Under the pieces are notes generated by a model. That model made no database searches and was not told the DNA's origin. It saw only the letters and a program-made list of their open reading frames with translations. Both the position numbers and the translations under genes were made by a program. Of a stretch of DNA of 64,000 bases, positions 45,220-56,497 are shown piece after piece (positions within the stretch are counted from its first letter, which is position 1; each line of letters opens with the position of its first letter). The DNA is from Phellopilus nigrolimitatus (lineage: Eukaryota > Basidiomycota > Agaricomycetes > Hymenochaetales > Hymenochaetaceae), in assembly GCA_021029095.1 (NCBI GenBank), contig JAJOHG010000094.1, forward strand, positions 1 to 64,000, in the 5' to 3' direction.

Positions 45220-46008
45220 TAGGATCGTCATAAAATGGAAGAAGCCAGACGCACGTCTTGACTGGTATGTAAGTAGTACAAGATTGTGTATACCGCAGAC
45301 TTGCATACATATAACCTCATTCAAATAATACGGGTTAATTTGGAAGAAGGGTCATCATACTTTTTACAATTAAACCAAGTTCCTTGCGAGTTCTCGTAAA
45401 ACAAAACTCACCTGCTTGGATCCAGATGGATGAGCAGCGGCTACCTGACTTGCTCGAGGACACGCTTTAAATGTCACATACACATTCAAGACACTTGTTG
45501 GCTATATAAATGATCACCGAGTCTCGAGAGCAATCTTGATCAACGAGTGAGTTCCGGGTCCGATGAACATTGCATTTATAAAGTGAAGGTGAAGACTCCA
45601 TAATCATCAAAGTAATTTTTCCTGGCTTGGCTTGCAATTTAGACAGAAGTTCAATTGACGGTCGTCGACATGCTTCGTCAAGGAACAAAATTCGAGGGCG
45701 AAATTCCCGTCTTAACGACAGTCTCGAGACGCTGAAAGCCAAAAGATCTTCAGAGCGGTAGTACTGTCCGTCGAGAGAGATAGATCAGTATTGGGGGGGC
45801 CCAAGTGACCCTTTACTTGCACCTTCACATGGAGCGTGGAACAGCGAGTCTTAGGTAATCAGACGATCGCGCGGTAGGTTGATATCGGATAACTGCATTA
45901 TACGCAAGTTCTTGGCGCTTGCAGTTTGGGAGTTGATATTATAAAGTGGTGAAGTGGTAGAGAGTTACTAGAATCCACGGAGAAGCAACAGCTCGAAGAT
46001 CCAACTCA
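45220..46008. other. Intergenic
   Basis: No gene recognised. Confidence 0.4.
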
Positions 46009-46722
46009 CCTTTCCCGCAATATGCGACCGTATGGCAGGCGGTGCATGTTTCTTTGCCGCAAGCTATGCATCCGACATCTTTTAAGAGGGCCAATAACCT
46101 CCTTGGCTGAGCGAGAGGGCGTATGATGCGATTCTGCTTTCATCACGTCTGTCAAACTGTCCGAGCTGCGTCTAGGTGGAGGAGCCTCAAGAGAAGTGTA
46201 TGTACACCGGAACATATAACCATCTTTCTAGGATCTCAAGCTTCATCGCTCGTCACCTTGTAAACCATTCCTATCTGTGCATGGAGTCCTGTAGCACGAA
46301 ACATTACATTGCAACTCACTGTCAGTCCAATCAATTTATCCAGCTCCATGTCCACGAGAAAGAGCCGCGCGACGCTTCGTTTCTCATACAGCGCGGTTAT
46401 TTAAGTAACTACGCGCCGCAGCTCACCGTACGCAGACGAGTCGAAGGTACAGACAGACAGCTCTTCGAAACTCCGCGAAGCCATCGCACGGCGGAATGAC
46501 AGGCTCTTCCGCCACGGAATCATATTGCGTCTGTGTCTTGACCGTGCAAGTTTGTTGCTCCCGCTCCGCGTAGTGGTGCATATGCAAAGTATTAGCAAGG
46601 CGTTCGTCGAGGGCAGGAAATGGCAGCTTTGTCGACATAGGCGGTTTCACGTTCATCGAAGTCGAGAGAGACACTATTTCTTCGCATTTATGGTCAATGT
46701 CGATAAGGGCCCCCATTTTTGA
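46009..46722 (-). pseudogene. Broken MYND zinc-finger gene
   Basis: On the minus strand MSTKLPFPALDERLANTL and FEELSVCTFDSSAYGELR match the intact gene at 35891 (STKLPLHALDERLG, IEELVVGDFDSTPYGELR) but lie in different frames. A MYND half-finger GCIACGKETCTACHTVAYCG is readable near 46020-46080, followed by a GT donor. The second MYND half was not found. Several frame breaks mean it is not functional. Confidence 0.7.
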
Positions 46723-49664
46723 TTTGCACAATATTCACAATAGGTTCGATTTGGGCTCGATTGCTGCAATTTCGTGTTGACGATGAAGCATCAAACAACG
46801 ATGAAGTTCAACTTGAACGTGACCGCGTTGTGATGACATAAAAGCTGACTAATATGGCTTTCAGAAGTAGCCGATCTATCCATCTTCTGCTTCCGTCGGT
46901 ATATAGGCCTGTATTGGGGTTTTTCTTTCCCTGCAAATAATTACTATGAAAACGCGTTTATAATGAGCTTCGATGAAGCTACCCCCGGCGGTACCCTCTA
47001 TTCTCACTCGACTTCAAACATGTTTCCAAGCACGCAGTGCGGAAAGACGCCCCGGAGCCAAGCGGCGCGGCCTTTTTGTGGTCTCTGCCGGACCTCAATA
47101 GCCCGTCTTTCGCCCCTCGTTCATAGAAAATTCTGAAAAGCTCTGATCGGCCGACAAGACTCGGCGATCATGCTGCTTTCACCTCCTCGCTCTCCTGTAT
47201 TGGAAAAAACGTGGCTCTGTTCTGCACTTTGACTGTCGTATGATTCTGCGAATCATTGACTGACTTGAGAAGTATAACAGGCACATCAGCCAGTTTGCAT
47301 TACCAATTGTTCTTGAAATGACGCAGACGGCGCAATACGATTTGAATTTCTGACTCGGAGCCCTGACTCGCAGCGTCCTTTTCGGAGAACTTGTCGGGGC
47401 TCCTGACAGTTGCACAGGCGCTAATTTACATTAATGCTGTGTGCTTTGGAACTTTCGGAAGTATATCCCCCCCAGAATCCCGCTCTTAGATCCGTGTAGT
47501 TATATGGAAATGTTGAGGAAAAGTGAGCAACATCTTCAAACGGTCATTAACGGCGTTTATGAGAAGTTCATGCGCTTCTCTCGTGTACATTATAGGTAAT
47601 TCTACTTACAGCCTTCTCTGTCCCACAATCCTGGTTCCTCCCATGATATCTGAATATCAGGAAGTTCCAATTTCTGTCCTTTCAGCGCCCTACGGATCTT
47701 GACAGATATGCCAGGATAACCGCTATCAAATGAGCGATTATTAGACGATATATTGTTCTTGGTCGCCGAAGGTCTCGGCCTCATATCCGAGAAGACGATA
47801 TTAGGGAGTCAGGGCTTGAGAGATGACGGCGGCCCACGGCTAGCTCTTACTCGCCGTTGTGCAACTTTTCTCTTCAAGTCACCACCACGTCGTAACAAAA
47901 ACGCAGATTTGTTCTCTCGGACCCGACGGTTTATATCATCCATGGAAGTTATAAAGCTGTGGTATTTTTGTCGCAAGACCTCAACTATTCAAATGCTCTT
48001 ACCAGACCATCGTGTTTCAGAATTTATGGAAGATCCGAACCAAAACGCGACAATAATAACACCTTCTATGAATATCGACTTCCATAAAAATTTACTAGAG
48101 CAACTGTACAGTCTTAAAGACTATCCTGTGCTGGAGTCGGCCGATGACCGAGTCCGATCTTCGAGTAAATGATGTGTGCATTGCGCAGCTGGTACGTGGA
48201 GTAGCTTACTAGGAAAATCTGGATCGATGTGTTTGAAGACCTGTTGGCTCGTTTTTCTATTGGCGCCTCATGGACACATAGGATAGAAAAAACAACCCCC
48301 GGAATTTATTGTTCCTATACGGCCTTTTGGTATGACTCCTCCAATCAGAAATAGTCAGAGCCTCCTAATATCTCTTGCGCGAATAGGAGCAGTAACACAA
48401 TTGGATCACAGGAGATAGCCGAACTCTATAAAACCCCTTTTATAGAATACATATTCAAGGGGAAGAAAAAGAGTAGGCCCATGTTTGTCAAAATAGAGTA
48501 TACTGCACATTGTCGTCTATAACTTGGAGCTGCATATTGCCAACACATGACATGATTGAGGGATAATTTTTAGATATGAAGGAATAGAGTAGGAATGAAA
48601 TGAATCCTAGCGCAGCGTTGTCTAGGACCGGATTATACTTGTTGAGGAAGACAGGAATGCTCACATGTAGTGCGATTGATATCAATAAGAGCCATGATAA
48701 ATCGGGATCTAAAGACTCTTCTAAAAACAAAATGAAGGGGGCTTCTCGTGCTTCAAAATTCGGAATCTTTCTGATGTGCAATAACACTGATCATTACATT
48801 GTAGCACGATAAGTAAAAGGAGCATTTGTTTCCTAGTACCGCAGTCCTAAAGTGTTTGCTTGCAAGTTTCACTTTCACGATCAGGCAAAGGGGAGTGACT
48901 CGTTCATGAATAGTTCTTTGCAGAATCCCGAAATCGCGATTCCTTTGTCATTGTTCCTGCTCTTTCCATCGCTCTTGACGACTCAGCAAGCCAAAAGCTC
49001 CTGAGGATGCACGTGATACTAGTGCTTACCAACTGTGTGCGGTGACGGTCAGATCGAATCAAGACTGTTCGGCTAGAAATCGGTTAATATTCTCAAACAT
49101 TTTCGGCTTGGATCATGTTGTATATCGTTCTGCTATGTACACTCACTTAATTATCTATTACTAAAAAAAATGTGTTCAAAGACTTACCGAGCTCTTTTAG
49201 TAAGCACAAGTACTTAGTCAGCGCAATTGCCGGGTCCCGATGCGTCACGCGAACCGACGCGCTCCGACGCGACGTTTCTTGTCCTCCCATTAGAATGCTG
49301 AAACATTTTCTAAACCTCGACGACTGGAACTTTCTACATCAAACCACAAAAAATGGACGGGGCTGCGTGATGACAGAAAGTCCGCTGATTCCGACGCCCT
49401 GCAGACCGTCATACGCGTACGCCTTCGAGCCGACTTCGAACGGGTTCACTGGCATATCAACGATGTGAACCTTGTATTTCCTTAGGCTCCAGAATTCGCG
49501 TTCTCCGACCCGAACTCCACGACACGACCGCGCAGTTGCTTAGCGAGAAGTCCGTTGCCGAAAAAGCGCACCGTACAGCGATGTCTAGCACTGCTCAGCA
49601 CCCTAGACCGGTCTTGACTCGAGTGTTGGGGTCGGGATCCAGCACAGAGAGGCCGAACTCACAG
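46723..49664. other. Long gene-poor stretch
   Basis: Only unsupported frames: a 139-codon plus frame at 47753-48172 without an ATG start, and a 99-codon minus frame at 48488-48787. On the minus strand near 49350-49450 a codon-like stretch (VNPFEVGSKAYAYDGLQG) suggests debris of an unknown gene. Confidence 0.35.
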
Positions 49665-49672
49665 TATAAAAG
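49665..49672 (+). promoter_or_regulatory. TATA box of the Zn2Cys6 regulator
   Basis: TATAAAAG 90-97 bp upstream of the ATG at 49762. Confidence 0.5.
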
Positions 49673-49761
49673 ACGGGTTTATCGACAATGACCCGTCTTA
49701 TTATCAGTTATTCGGGCATCCCATCCTCGCGACACTTGTGATTATTATTGGATTTAGATAC

Positions 49762-52092
49762 ATGGCGAATAAACCGACGTCTTCTTTTCAAGAAACCGTC
49801 CTCCAGCGAGGAAAGGCTTGCCTTAGTTGCAGGTACGATTTAAGTTAAGATCTGTTTGTTATTGTGCTTACAAGTGGCCTCCCTCCGTCCCCTCAGGCGA
49901 CGTAAAATGGTATGTCATTTTTCTCATGAGACCCTCCGATGTCCGACCCATAGATTTACTTTTCTACTGAAAAAAGAAATGCGATGGTGCGCGGCCTTAC
50001 TGCACGCAATGCATTCGCGGGAACCGAGCCGACGACTGCGAGTATACTGATAAGCAAGGTCGCACGCACACGCAGGTTCTTGAAGAAAACGTGGCACTCC
50101 TACAAGCGCGGATACAAGAACTCGAGGCCCCTGATCATTCAAATCGACCTATACTACTCCACGACCCGTACGAGACATCTAAGCAAGTAGGCTCTAGCAC
50201 GACCTTAGGCGCAAGTTCAAGAAGTATGCCAAGTCATCCTGGCCAGACGTTCCCGGCTCCTGTGAAGTTTGGGTCTGTGCCTGACGTTAGGTCATGGTGG
50301 GAGTTAGAAGAACCGCCTGCGCAGATATCAGACATGCTGTAGGCATATTCCTTGACATTTTATGCGATGATTCTGATTTTTTCTCCCTCTTGTATATGAT
50401 ATTGTCGTTACATCTGGAATCCTTCAGTGTCGCCGCCTTTCTTCCTCACGCGTCTTCTCTCGGCTTCGTACTGAGTGCGACACGCTTTCGAGCTGGACTT
50501 AACCTCCCCGTGCTTCACCCAGGGCGACCCCATCCCGCTCTCTTCCATGTGGTTTACTTATGGGCGCTCCGTTTGTCGAACTCGCCCGACCTCATGCAGC
50601 ACGAGAACCTCTATCTGCAGCGCGCAATCCTAGCACTACAGGACGCCCTGAGCAGTGGCGGAGGCAACTTAGATGTAAGGTGTTCTCTTGTGTCCCGAAT
50701 GATACAATGACTGAGAGTGATGTAAAAGGGTTCGGCCATCGCACAGAGACGCATGCATGCGATGCAGGCGGAAATTCTGCTCGCTCAGTACTTTTTTAGC
50801 CTTGGGCGCCTTCTCGAGGGTCGCTATCATGCCAATGCGGCCGTCACGCTCTCAGTCAGCTGTGGCCTGCATCGCATCAGCCGCAGTCCTGGTCCGGCTT
50901 TCTCGAGAATCAGTTTCGGATCGAGTGCAAACCTTGGCACAGGCTTGTTTGAGCTTGCGGCTCCTCGCGATGCACTCGAGCTCGGTGAGCGCGTACGTGT
51001 GTTCTGGATGATATACATCACAGATCGCTGCTGGAGTGTCGCTCTCGGCGCTCCATGCGTGCTCGCAGATGACGGTGTACTCGGCACACAGATCAACACA
51101 CCATGGCCGCGCGAGGTTGATGAGTATGAACAGGTGGATATATTTATTCCTTTAAAACTTCTAGTAAAGCCTAATTCAGACATTAGATGAACGATGCTCC
51201 GTCTGCCATCGAGACAGGAAGCAGGACGGTACAGAATTTTTTGACTGGGCAGTCCGTTCAGCACCAAGAAGGTGGAGGGAACTCATATGTAGCTCTGCGC
51301 GCAAAGGCCTCTGCACTGTATGAGCGAGCGGCGCGGCTTGCAGCAATGTGGTATTCAGGCAAGTATGTTTTTACGGAACAGTGAAAACATACTCATTCGT
51401 TGCCTGCAGCCTCTTCGGCACCCGAAGCACAAGCGCCCATCCAAACGGACGTTCAGACACTAGCCCGCACAACTACGAGTTTCGCGCGGAGCCTCACCCC
51501 GCTCGACCAGCTTGCGGCACAAATCGTTGATTTTTCTGCCGATCCAGACGCTGACGCCCGCCAGACGCTCCTCGTCGTGCACGGTCTCGCACACGCCGCG
51601 ATGATCCCCATACTCGCCGTTCGCGGCGCGTCTGGGCCCTCTGGCGACATGAGTGTCATAAACGCCGGTCTGACTCACGCGAGCGAAATTTTGAAAGTGC
51701 TAGATATGCTTTCTGGTGGAGACATGTCTAGTGCGAATACAGGAACAAGTGCAGGGATGTTGGATCCGATCCTCAGTGTGGGCATGCTTTATGATAATTG
51801 TCAAACGATTTATCTAACACGTTATGTTGATGTCCTCAGATAATTGGTCTGTCCGCTGCGCAGGTCTTCATCGAGGAACACAACCGCATACGCCAAAGTC
51901 CACAGGCGCCTGCATCGACAGGCCGCCTGGAGGCATTGCGCGCACACGTAGAGCGCATAAAGATCGCGCTGGGGCGTGGCGCGGGACCCATTTTTGGTAC
52001 GCAGTTTTATTTAGATGCCAAAGACTAGCATTGACACGAGATTAATAGCCCAACAAGTGGCCAAGATAGATGAAATGCTCAGTAGTGAATGA
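49762..52092 (+). CDS. Zn2Cys6 fungal transcription factor
   Basis: Nine exons (49762-49832, 49897-49909, 49977-50338, 50428-50674, 50729-51133, 51187-51358, 51410-51777, 51840-51996, 52049-52092), 613 codons. The zinc cluster CLSC-RRRKMK-CDGARPYCTQC with a last cysteine at DDCEY is split by two introns, so a 13-nt exon encodes the basic RRKM. A coiled-coil-like linker follows (QVLEENVALLQARIQELE), then the fungal-specific regulatory domain (LPHASSLGFVLSATRF, FWMIYITDRCWSVALGAP). It acts as a DNA-binding regulator in the nucleus; targets unknown. Intron 6 has a GC donor (TTCAG|GCAAGT). A C-terminal relative is at 28632-29416. Confidence 0.9.
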
Positions 52093-52483
52093 CACATCGT
52101 GCTCATGATATTACTTATGTGGATTGAGCCACAAACGTACTCGAAACGAGCCTAAAGCCGCATATTGCAATTGATTCTTATTTTACTAGAGTCCGACCTA
52201 ATGAGTTTTAGCTTTTATTCATATTAGAATGGTTCATCAAGAAACAAATGCAGATAACCCTCTTTTGGAACGTCGTGGCGTAGAGCTGAATTTACGAATT
52301 GTTCGCTCTCCGATGCCTTTTTCAATTGGCAATTTAATAATTACTGTAAACGAAATATAAAAGGGTTGTAAAGCGTTATAAAGAAGAGCTTGGGTCTATC
52401 AGAAGAGCGACTTATATTCAGGAAAAAGGAAGACTTTACACCACTAACATATTCTATAAACATTCAGATTCTGAGTGTATACT
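52093..52483. other. Intergenic between convergent genes
   Basis: AT-rich 3' flanks of two convergent genes. Nothing else seen. Confidence 0.4.
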
Positions 52484-53899
52484 TCAGAAATACAGAGAAC
52501 GTTCCATGTGCCTGATGATATCCGGATGACTGAGCACGCGGAACAACGAGTCAAACGGCATACGCAACGTTTCAATCGTCTTGTAGTTCTCTGGGGTGGG
52601 GTACGTCTCCGACATGACGACAAAGTAGCTGAGATCAAAGCACACCTTCTTGTACCGCGCAAGCGTCATGTCGTCCAGGGCCTGCAGGGAGCACTCGCCC
52701 AGATCGAATGTCTCTAGGCGCTCGAGTTTCGGACACAGGACATCGTAGTCTTCTTCCTCCATTCGTGCAGAGTTCGTTGCGAGAGTGTCGGAGTGGCGAG
52801 TTGGGCGCGGCGTAAGTGCTCCGAGGACCCCATCGGTGAGTGAGCCGATGTTAAGGTGCCTGAGCTCCGGCGAGAGGTGTAGGCAGGTGATGATCTCCGC
52901 TGCGGACATCGGCATCCCCGCGAGGATGAAAGTCTCCAGACTCGTGCCAGAGCGTGTCAGGAGATCGATGGCATGTGGCCACGGGCGTGCGTTGAGAAGC
53001 GAGTTCATGTCGAGCACCAGGTACGTCAACGCGGGGAGCTCAAGATTATCGAGCAGAAGCCCGGGATCACTGAAGCCAGGCTCGGTTTGCAGGCAGGTGA
53101 GTTCAAGCCTGTTGAGGCGCTCGAGCCTGCGGATTCGCGTGGCATGTCGGGCAGGGGGCACTTCTGCGATGTGAAAAAGGCGCACAACAAGCTGCTCGAG
53201 ATTTGGACACAGATCGAGCCACGTCGCACATGCAGGAACGGACGCAGGGAAGCGTAATTCGAGCGTAGTGAGCGCGGGAAGGCTGTACGACGAAGATGCG
53301 AGCGGCCGTACGAGCGGTGTCGCATGGCGCACGGTCTCTAGTGCGGAATTCAGCGAGAAATCGTAGTAAATCGGCTCCGCGAAGAGCCCGAGGTACTTGT
53401 GTGAGACACTGAGATGGCGCAGGTTGACAGAGTCCTTGACCAATGCGACGAGGGGAGGCTCGATAACGTGCACGTCTGGGCAGGTGACTTCTAGGACCCG
53501 CCAACGCTGCGTGCACGTGACGAGGGTCGTGACGAGCGCGTGCATCCGGGCGAGGTACAACTGGTCCGAGAAGTGATCTGAAAAATCATGGCCGAGATTG
53601 ATCCTGGCCGCAAATGGAAGAACACCGGACCTGGAGATCCACATATCCAGAAGATTCACCGTGTCAACGATTGCGCTCGAGCTCTTCCGTACGGAGATAC
53701 CTGTCCAGAGCCCGGGACTGTTGATGGCGACATTCCTCCACAGCCGACATACCGAGGTTATAGTTAGGGGTGCCTGGAGACGGCTGGGGATGGTGCAGCC
53801 CATTTCGTCGAGCTCCAGACAATGGAGAAAGATCTCCGCTATGAGCTCGTTGGGAATGTAACTATTGCCCGATTTCAGATATCCATGAGGTAGAATCAT
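52484..53899 (-). CDS. F-box protein D
   Basis: Single exon, 472 codons from the ATG at 53899. The N-terminal F-box-like pattern YIPNELIAEIFLHCLELD and TSVCRLWRNVAINSPGLWT is typical of the expanded Agaricomycete family. The rest contains leucine-rich segments such as LPALTTLELRFPASV and LERLNRLELTCLQ. Likely an SCF adaptor with an unknown target. Intact, CpG-rich, with composition like its neighbours. Confidence 0.85.
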   Translation of the reverse strand: MILPHGYLKSGNSYIPNELIAEIFLHCLELDEMGCTIPSRLQAPLTITSVCRLWRNVAINSPGLWTGISVRKSSSAIVDTVNLLDMWISRSGVLPFAARINLGHDFSDHFSDQLYLARMHALVTTLVTCTQRWRVLEVTCPDVHVIEPPLVALVKDSVNLRHLSVSHKYLGLFAEPIYYDFSLNSALETVRHATPLVRPLASSSYSLPALTTLELRFPASVPACATWLDLCPNLEQLVVRLFHIAEVPPARHATRIRRLERLNRLELTCLQTEPGFSDPGLLLDNLELPALTYLVLDMNSLLNARPWPHAIDLLTRSGTSLETFILAGMPMSAAEIITCLHLSPELRHLNIGSLTDGVLGALTPRPTRHSDTLATNSARMEEEDYDVLCPKLERLETFDLGECSLQALDDMTLARYKKVCFDLSYFVVMSETYPTPENYKTIETLRMPFDSLFRVLSHPDIIRHMERSLYF

Positions 53900-54896
53900 G
53901 CGCTTTAGGAGGAAGCTTACTCTTTTGAGGTACGATCTTCCAGATTATAGCTGTCAGCACAATAAATCGAACTGAGGTGGGTAAATACTGGCCATGTTAT
54001 GAAGTTGAACGTATGATGAAGGCCTTTTCATTTGCAGTTTTGTCGCTAACCAGCAGAGCAATTGATCCAGTTTGAGGCAAAATAGAATAGAAATGGGAAT
54101 ATGTAGAAAGTGAAATTGAGAGTTATCAAAGCACTTTGGCATTGACTCGCAGTAAATATCAAAGTGCTGTCAGAGAAATGCAAAGCAAGATGATGTACGC
54201 ATCAACAACTCTTATTTGCTGTAATATTACGTAACGTAGTACAGTTGTTACATAATAGCGAACTCGTCCGTAAATAAAGTTTACAGCGCTTTTCAATAAT
54301 GACAGTGCTCACTTTTCCGGCATTTTTTCGAGCCCGTATTAAAACTGGGAAGTTGGAAGCGATTGCATGACCCAGCCAATGGGAGATCCGAGATCAATGA
54401 AGTCATCATTCCCATCATAACCCGGCTTGAGCGGCAGTGGCTGATCATGATCACACCAGCAAACTACGTTTTCTGGACTGCTCTACAGTGCACAAGAAAA
54501 AAAAGCAAAAAATGTAGTGTCATTATTTACGGAAAGCGCTGTAACTTTGCAAATCCTTTGCTTTGGATGCTCAAGGTAAAGATACAATATTTATCTATTC
54601 GACTTTTCTTTGAATGAGTCAAGGTAGCCGATTGTCAGTGCGCTCTCGTGATCCATTCACAGCGCTGTATACGACGAGGATTTTTATATGGAGACTCAAG
54701 ACAAGGCATGAGAAAAGACAGACGTTGCGTGAATGAGGATCATGTTTCGAAGAAAGAGAAGTGAAAAGAGAATAAATCAAAAGAGGATACAATATATGAG
54801 GGGGAATTTGGAACTACGTTGTCTGGCAAGGGATCATGCTAGGATTCATACGTTAACGCTGGCACAATATGATCGGGAAAAGGAGCTTACTTATGT
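53900..54896. other. Intergenic containing one MITE
   Basis: No gene supported; holds the element at 54284-54541. Confidence 0.4.
54284..54541. mobile_element. 258-bp TA-flanked MITE with CAGCGCT ends
   Basis: The left end CAGCGCTTTTCAATAATGACA pairs with the right end TGTCATTATTTACGGAAAGC followed by GCTG, with a 5-base gap in the left arm. TA lies at 54282-54283 and 54542-54543. Confidence 0.65.
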
Positions 54897-55775
54897 TTAT
54901 TGAGATGCCCATACCTGCTTTACTTCGTCTAATGCGCGCCATATTCGTGTCTGCCACCGGGACCGCGTGAACTCTGTAGAGTTGGGACCGATCTTGGGAC
55001 TGTCATCACACACTTTGAGTGATAGGAGTATCCGAGGCTCCTCTTCGACAGCATTACGCAGGGGTTCCTCCCATTCTGCTTGAGAGCGCACCAAGTCGAT
55101 CTTCATGACTATTTGCCGTAACGAAGAAATGCGAAGGAAGAGCCCCGAAACGGCAGTGCTAGTACCGATAGTGGCTAGCAACACAGAGCTGAGGGCAATG
55201 GAGTACAAACATGCCTCTCCGCGACGGAGTGTTACATTTGCGGGATGAGTGACTTCGACGACCAAGTACGAGAGCGAAGTGAATTGAGCAATAGACTCGA
55301 AATCCATCGCGTGAGAAGGATTAATGATATGCAAGTGGGTGATATTTCCGCAGAGGTGGTAAAGAGAATTGGATATTCTTCTGGAAGGCTTCGTATTGCA
55401 GAAAGTGAACCTAGAAAGGCGAGTGTTTCCCGGAAGGGATGATGAGTGTGGCAAATCGGCTAACGCGAGGTGCTGAAGATTGGGACACTCCATAGGGGCA
55501 TTGTAGATGTCTTGGAGATGAAATGGTACTGAGCACAGTACGACAAGTTTCCTAACATGGTGCGCTGGTTCCGAAGCCATTTTTGAGTGGAGAGCGAGGA
55601 TAAAGGATGCAATCTGCTTATCGTCGCCGAGAACGACTTCAGAGTATAGAAGAGGCTCAGTCCAGATTTTGACGCTGGAGGAGACCGAGAGGAGCTTGAG
55701 AGCATCTCCGCGAGATTCTGCAGCTGATTCCTCGACAATGAGACGGAGAACTTCGTCGGGAAGTCTGACGGTCAT
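54897..55775 (-). CDS. F-box-like protein E
   Basis: Single exon, 293 codons from the ATG at 55775 (MTVRLPDEVLRLIVEESAAE). A longer frame to 55862 has no ATG start. LPDEVLRLIV is an F-box-like opening, and KLLSVSSSVKIWTEPLLYSEVVL fits the family's next segment. Leucine-rich stretches follow (NLQHLALADLP, LSYLVVEV). Function unknown. Confidence 0.65.
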   Translation of the reverse strand: MTVRLPDEVLRLIVEESAAESRGDALKLLSVSSSVKIWTEPLLYSEVVLGDDKQIASFILALHSKMASEPAHHVRKLVVLCSVPFHLQDIYNAPMECPNLQHLALADLPHSSSLPGNTRLSRFTFCNTKPSRRISNSLYHLCGNITHLHIINPSHAMDFESIAQFTSLSYLVVEVTHPANVTLRRGEACLYSIALSSVLLATIGTSTAVSGLFLRISSLRQIVMKIDLVRSQAEWEEPLRNAVEEEPRILLSLKVCDDSPKIGPNSTEFTRSRWQTRIWRALDEVKQVWASQ

Positions 55776-56497
55776 GATGCGATGACGATGGATTTTGAGG
55801 GAGAGCACAAGCTGAGATGTTCGAACGGTGGTTGCCGACTGATAGAGTGTACGTAATTTCACGCGCGAACCTTGTCGGTATACCGAGAAAATGCTGGGTT
55901 CCGAAAAGCCCTGAAGAGTGAAACTTCCGATGACTCTGAAAAAATATCTAAGGAGGTGCTCGTCGACTCTCCGCGCTCTACATGTCCATTCTGCTGCTTT
56001 GCGCTTTTTACTCTATTTCTGTAGCTGCATCAGATCAGTCGCTGGCTACAGGACGCTCTCGCTATTAAAGCACCTTGGGGCACATAAGTTTATAAGACCA
56101 AATTAATATAAACAGCCCCTACACTGAACACTCGCTGTAGCTATCACATAGTGTAGCTTATTGCCCTTGCCCCAAAGCAAGTGAGGCCAAAGGAAACCCG
56201 TCGTCCACAGCGCTGCTTCCAGCGGCGGCGACCTGCCATCGTTCCTCTTCGAGCCAGCGCCCGACGCAACAGTATGGCTGCTGAAAAAACGATACAAGCA
56301 GAAAACAAGATTTTCTCTACATATCGTCAACAACGCAGTTATTCTAGAAATAGAGGCGGACATTTAGCATACATGTACACTGAGGATGTAATACACAGCG
56401 TCATACAACAGTCAGTGCTTCCTTCCCTTTATTCGTCTCCACCCCTTTTTGGCTCTCATCAGCCCATCGCCAAGTCCGCGTTACTCAAGAGCTAGAT
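55776..56497. other. Intergenic
   Basis: No supported gene. Confidence 0.4.

Noticed and set aside
47753..48172. 139-codon plus frame
   Set aside because: Starts with TTG, has no recognised domain and no clear upstream exon.
49172..49468. 98-codon plus frame, and codon-like minus-strand text in the same place
   Set aside because: The minus-strand reading looks more protein-like, but I cannot assign a family or exon borders.
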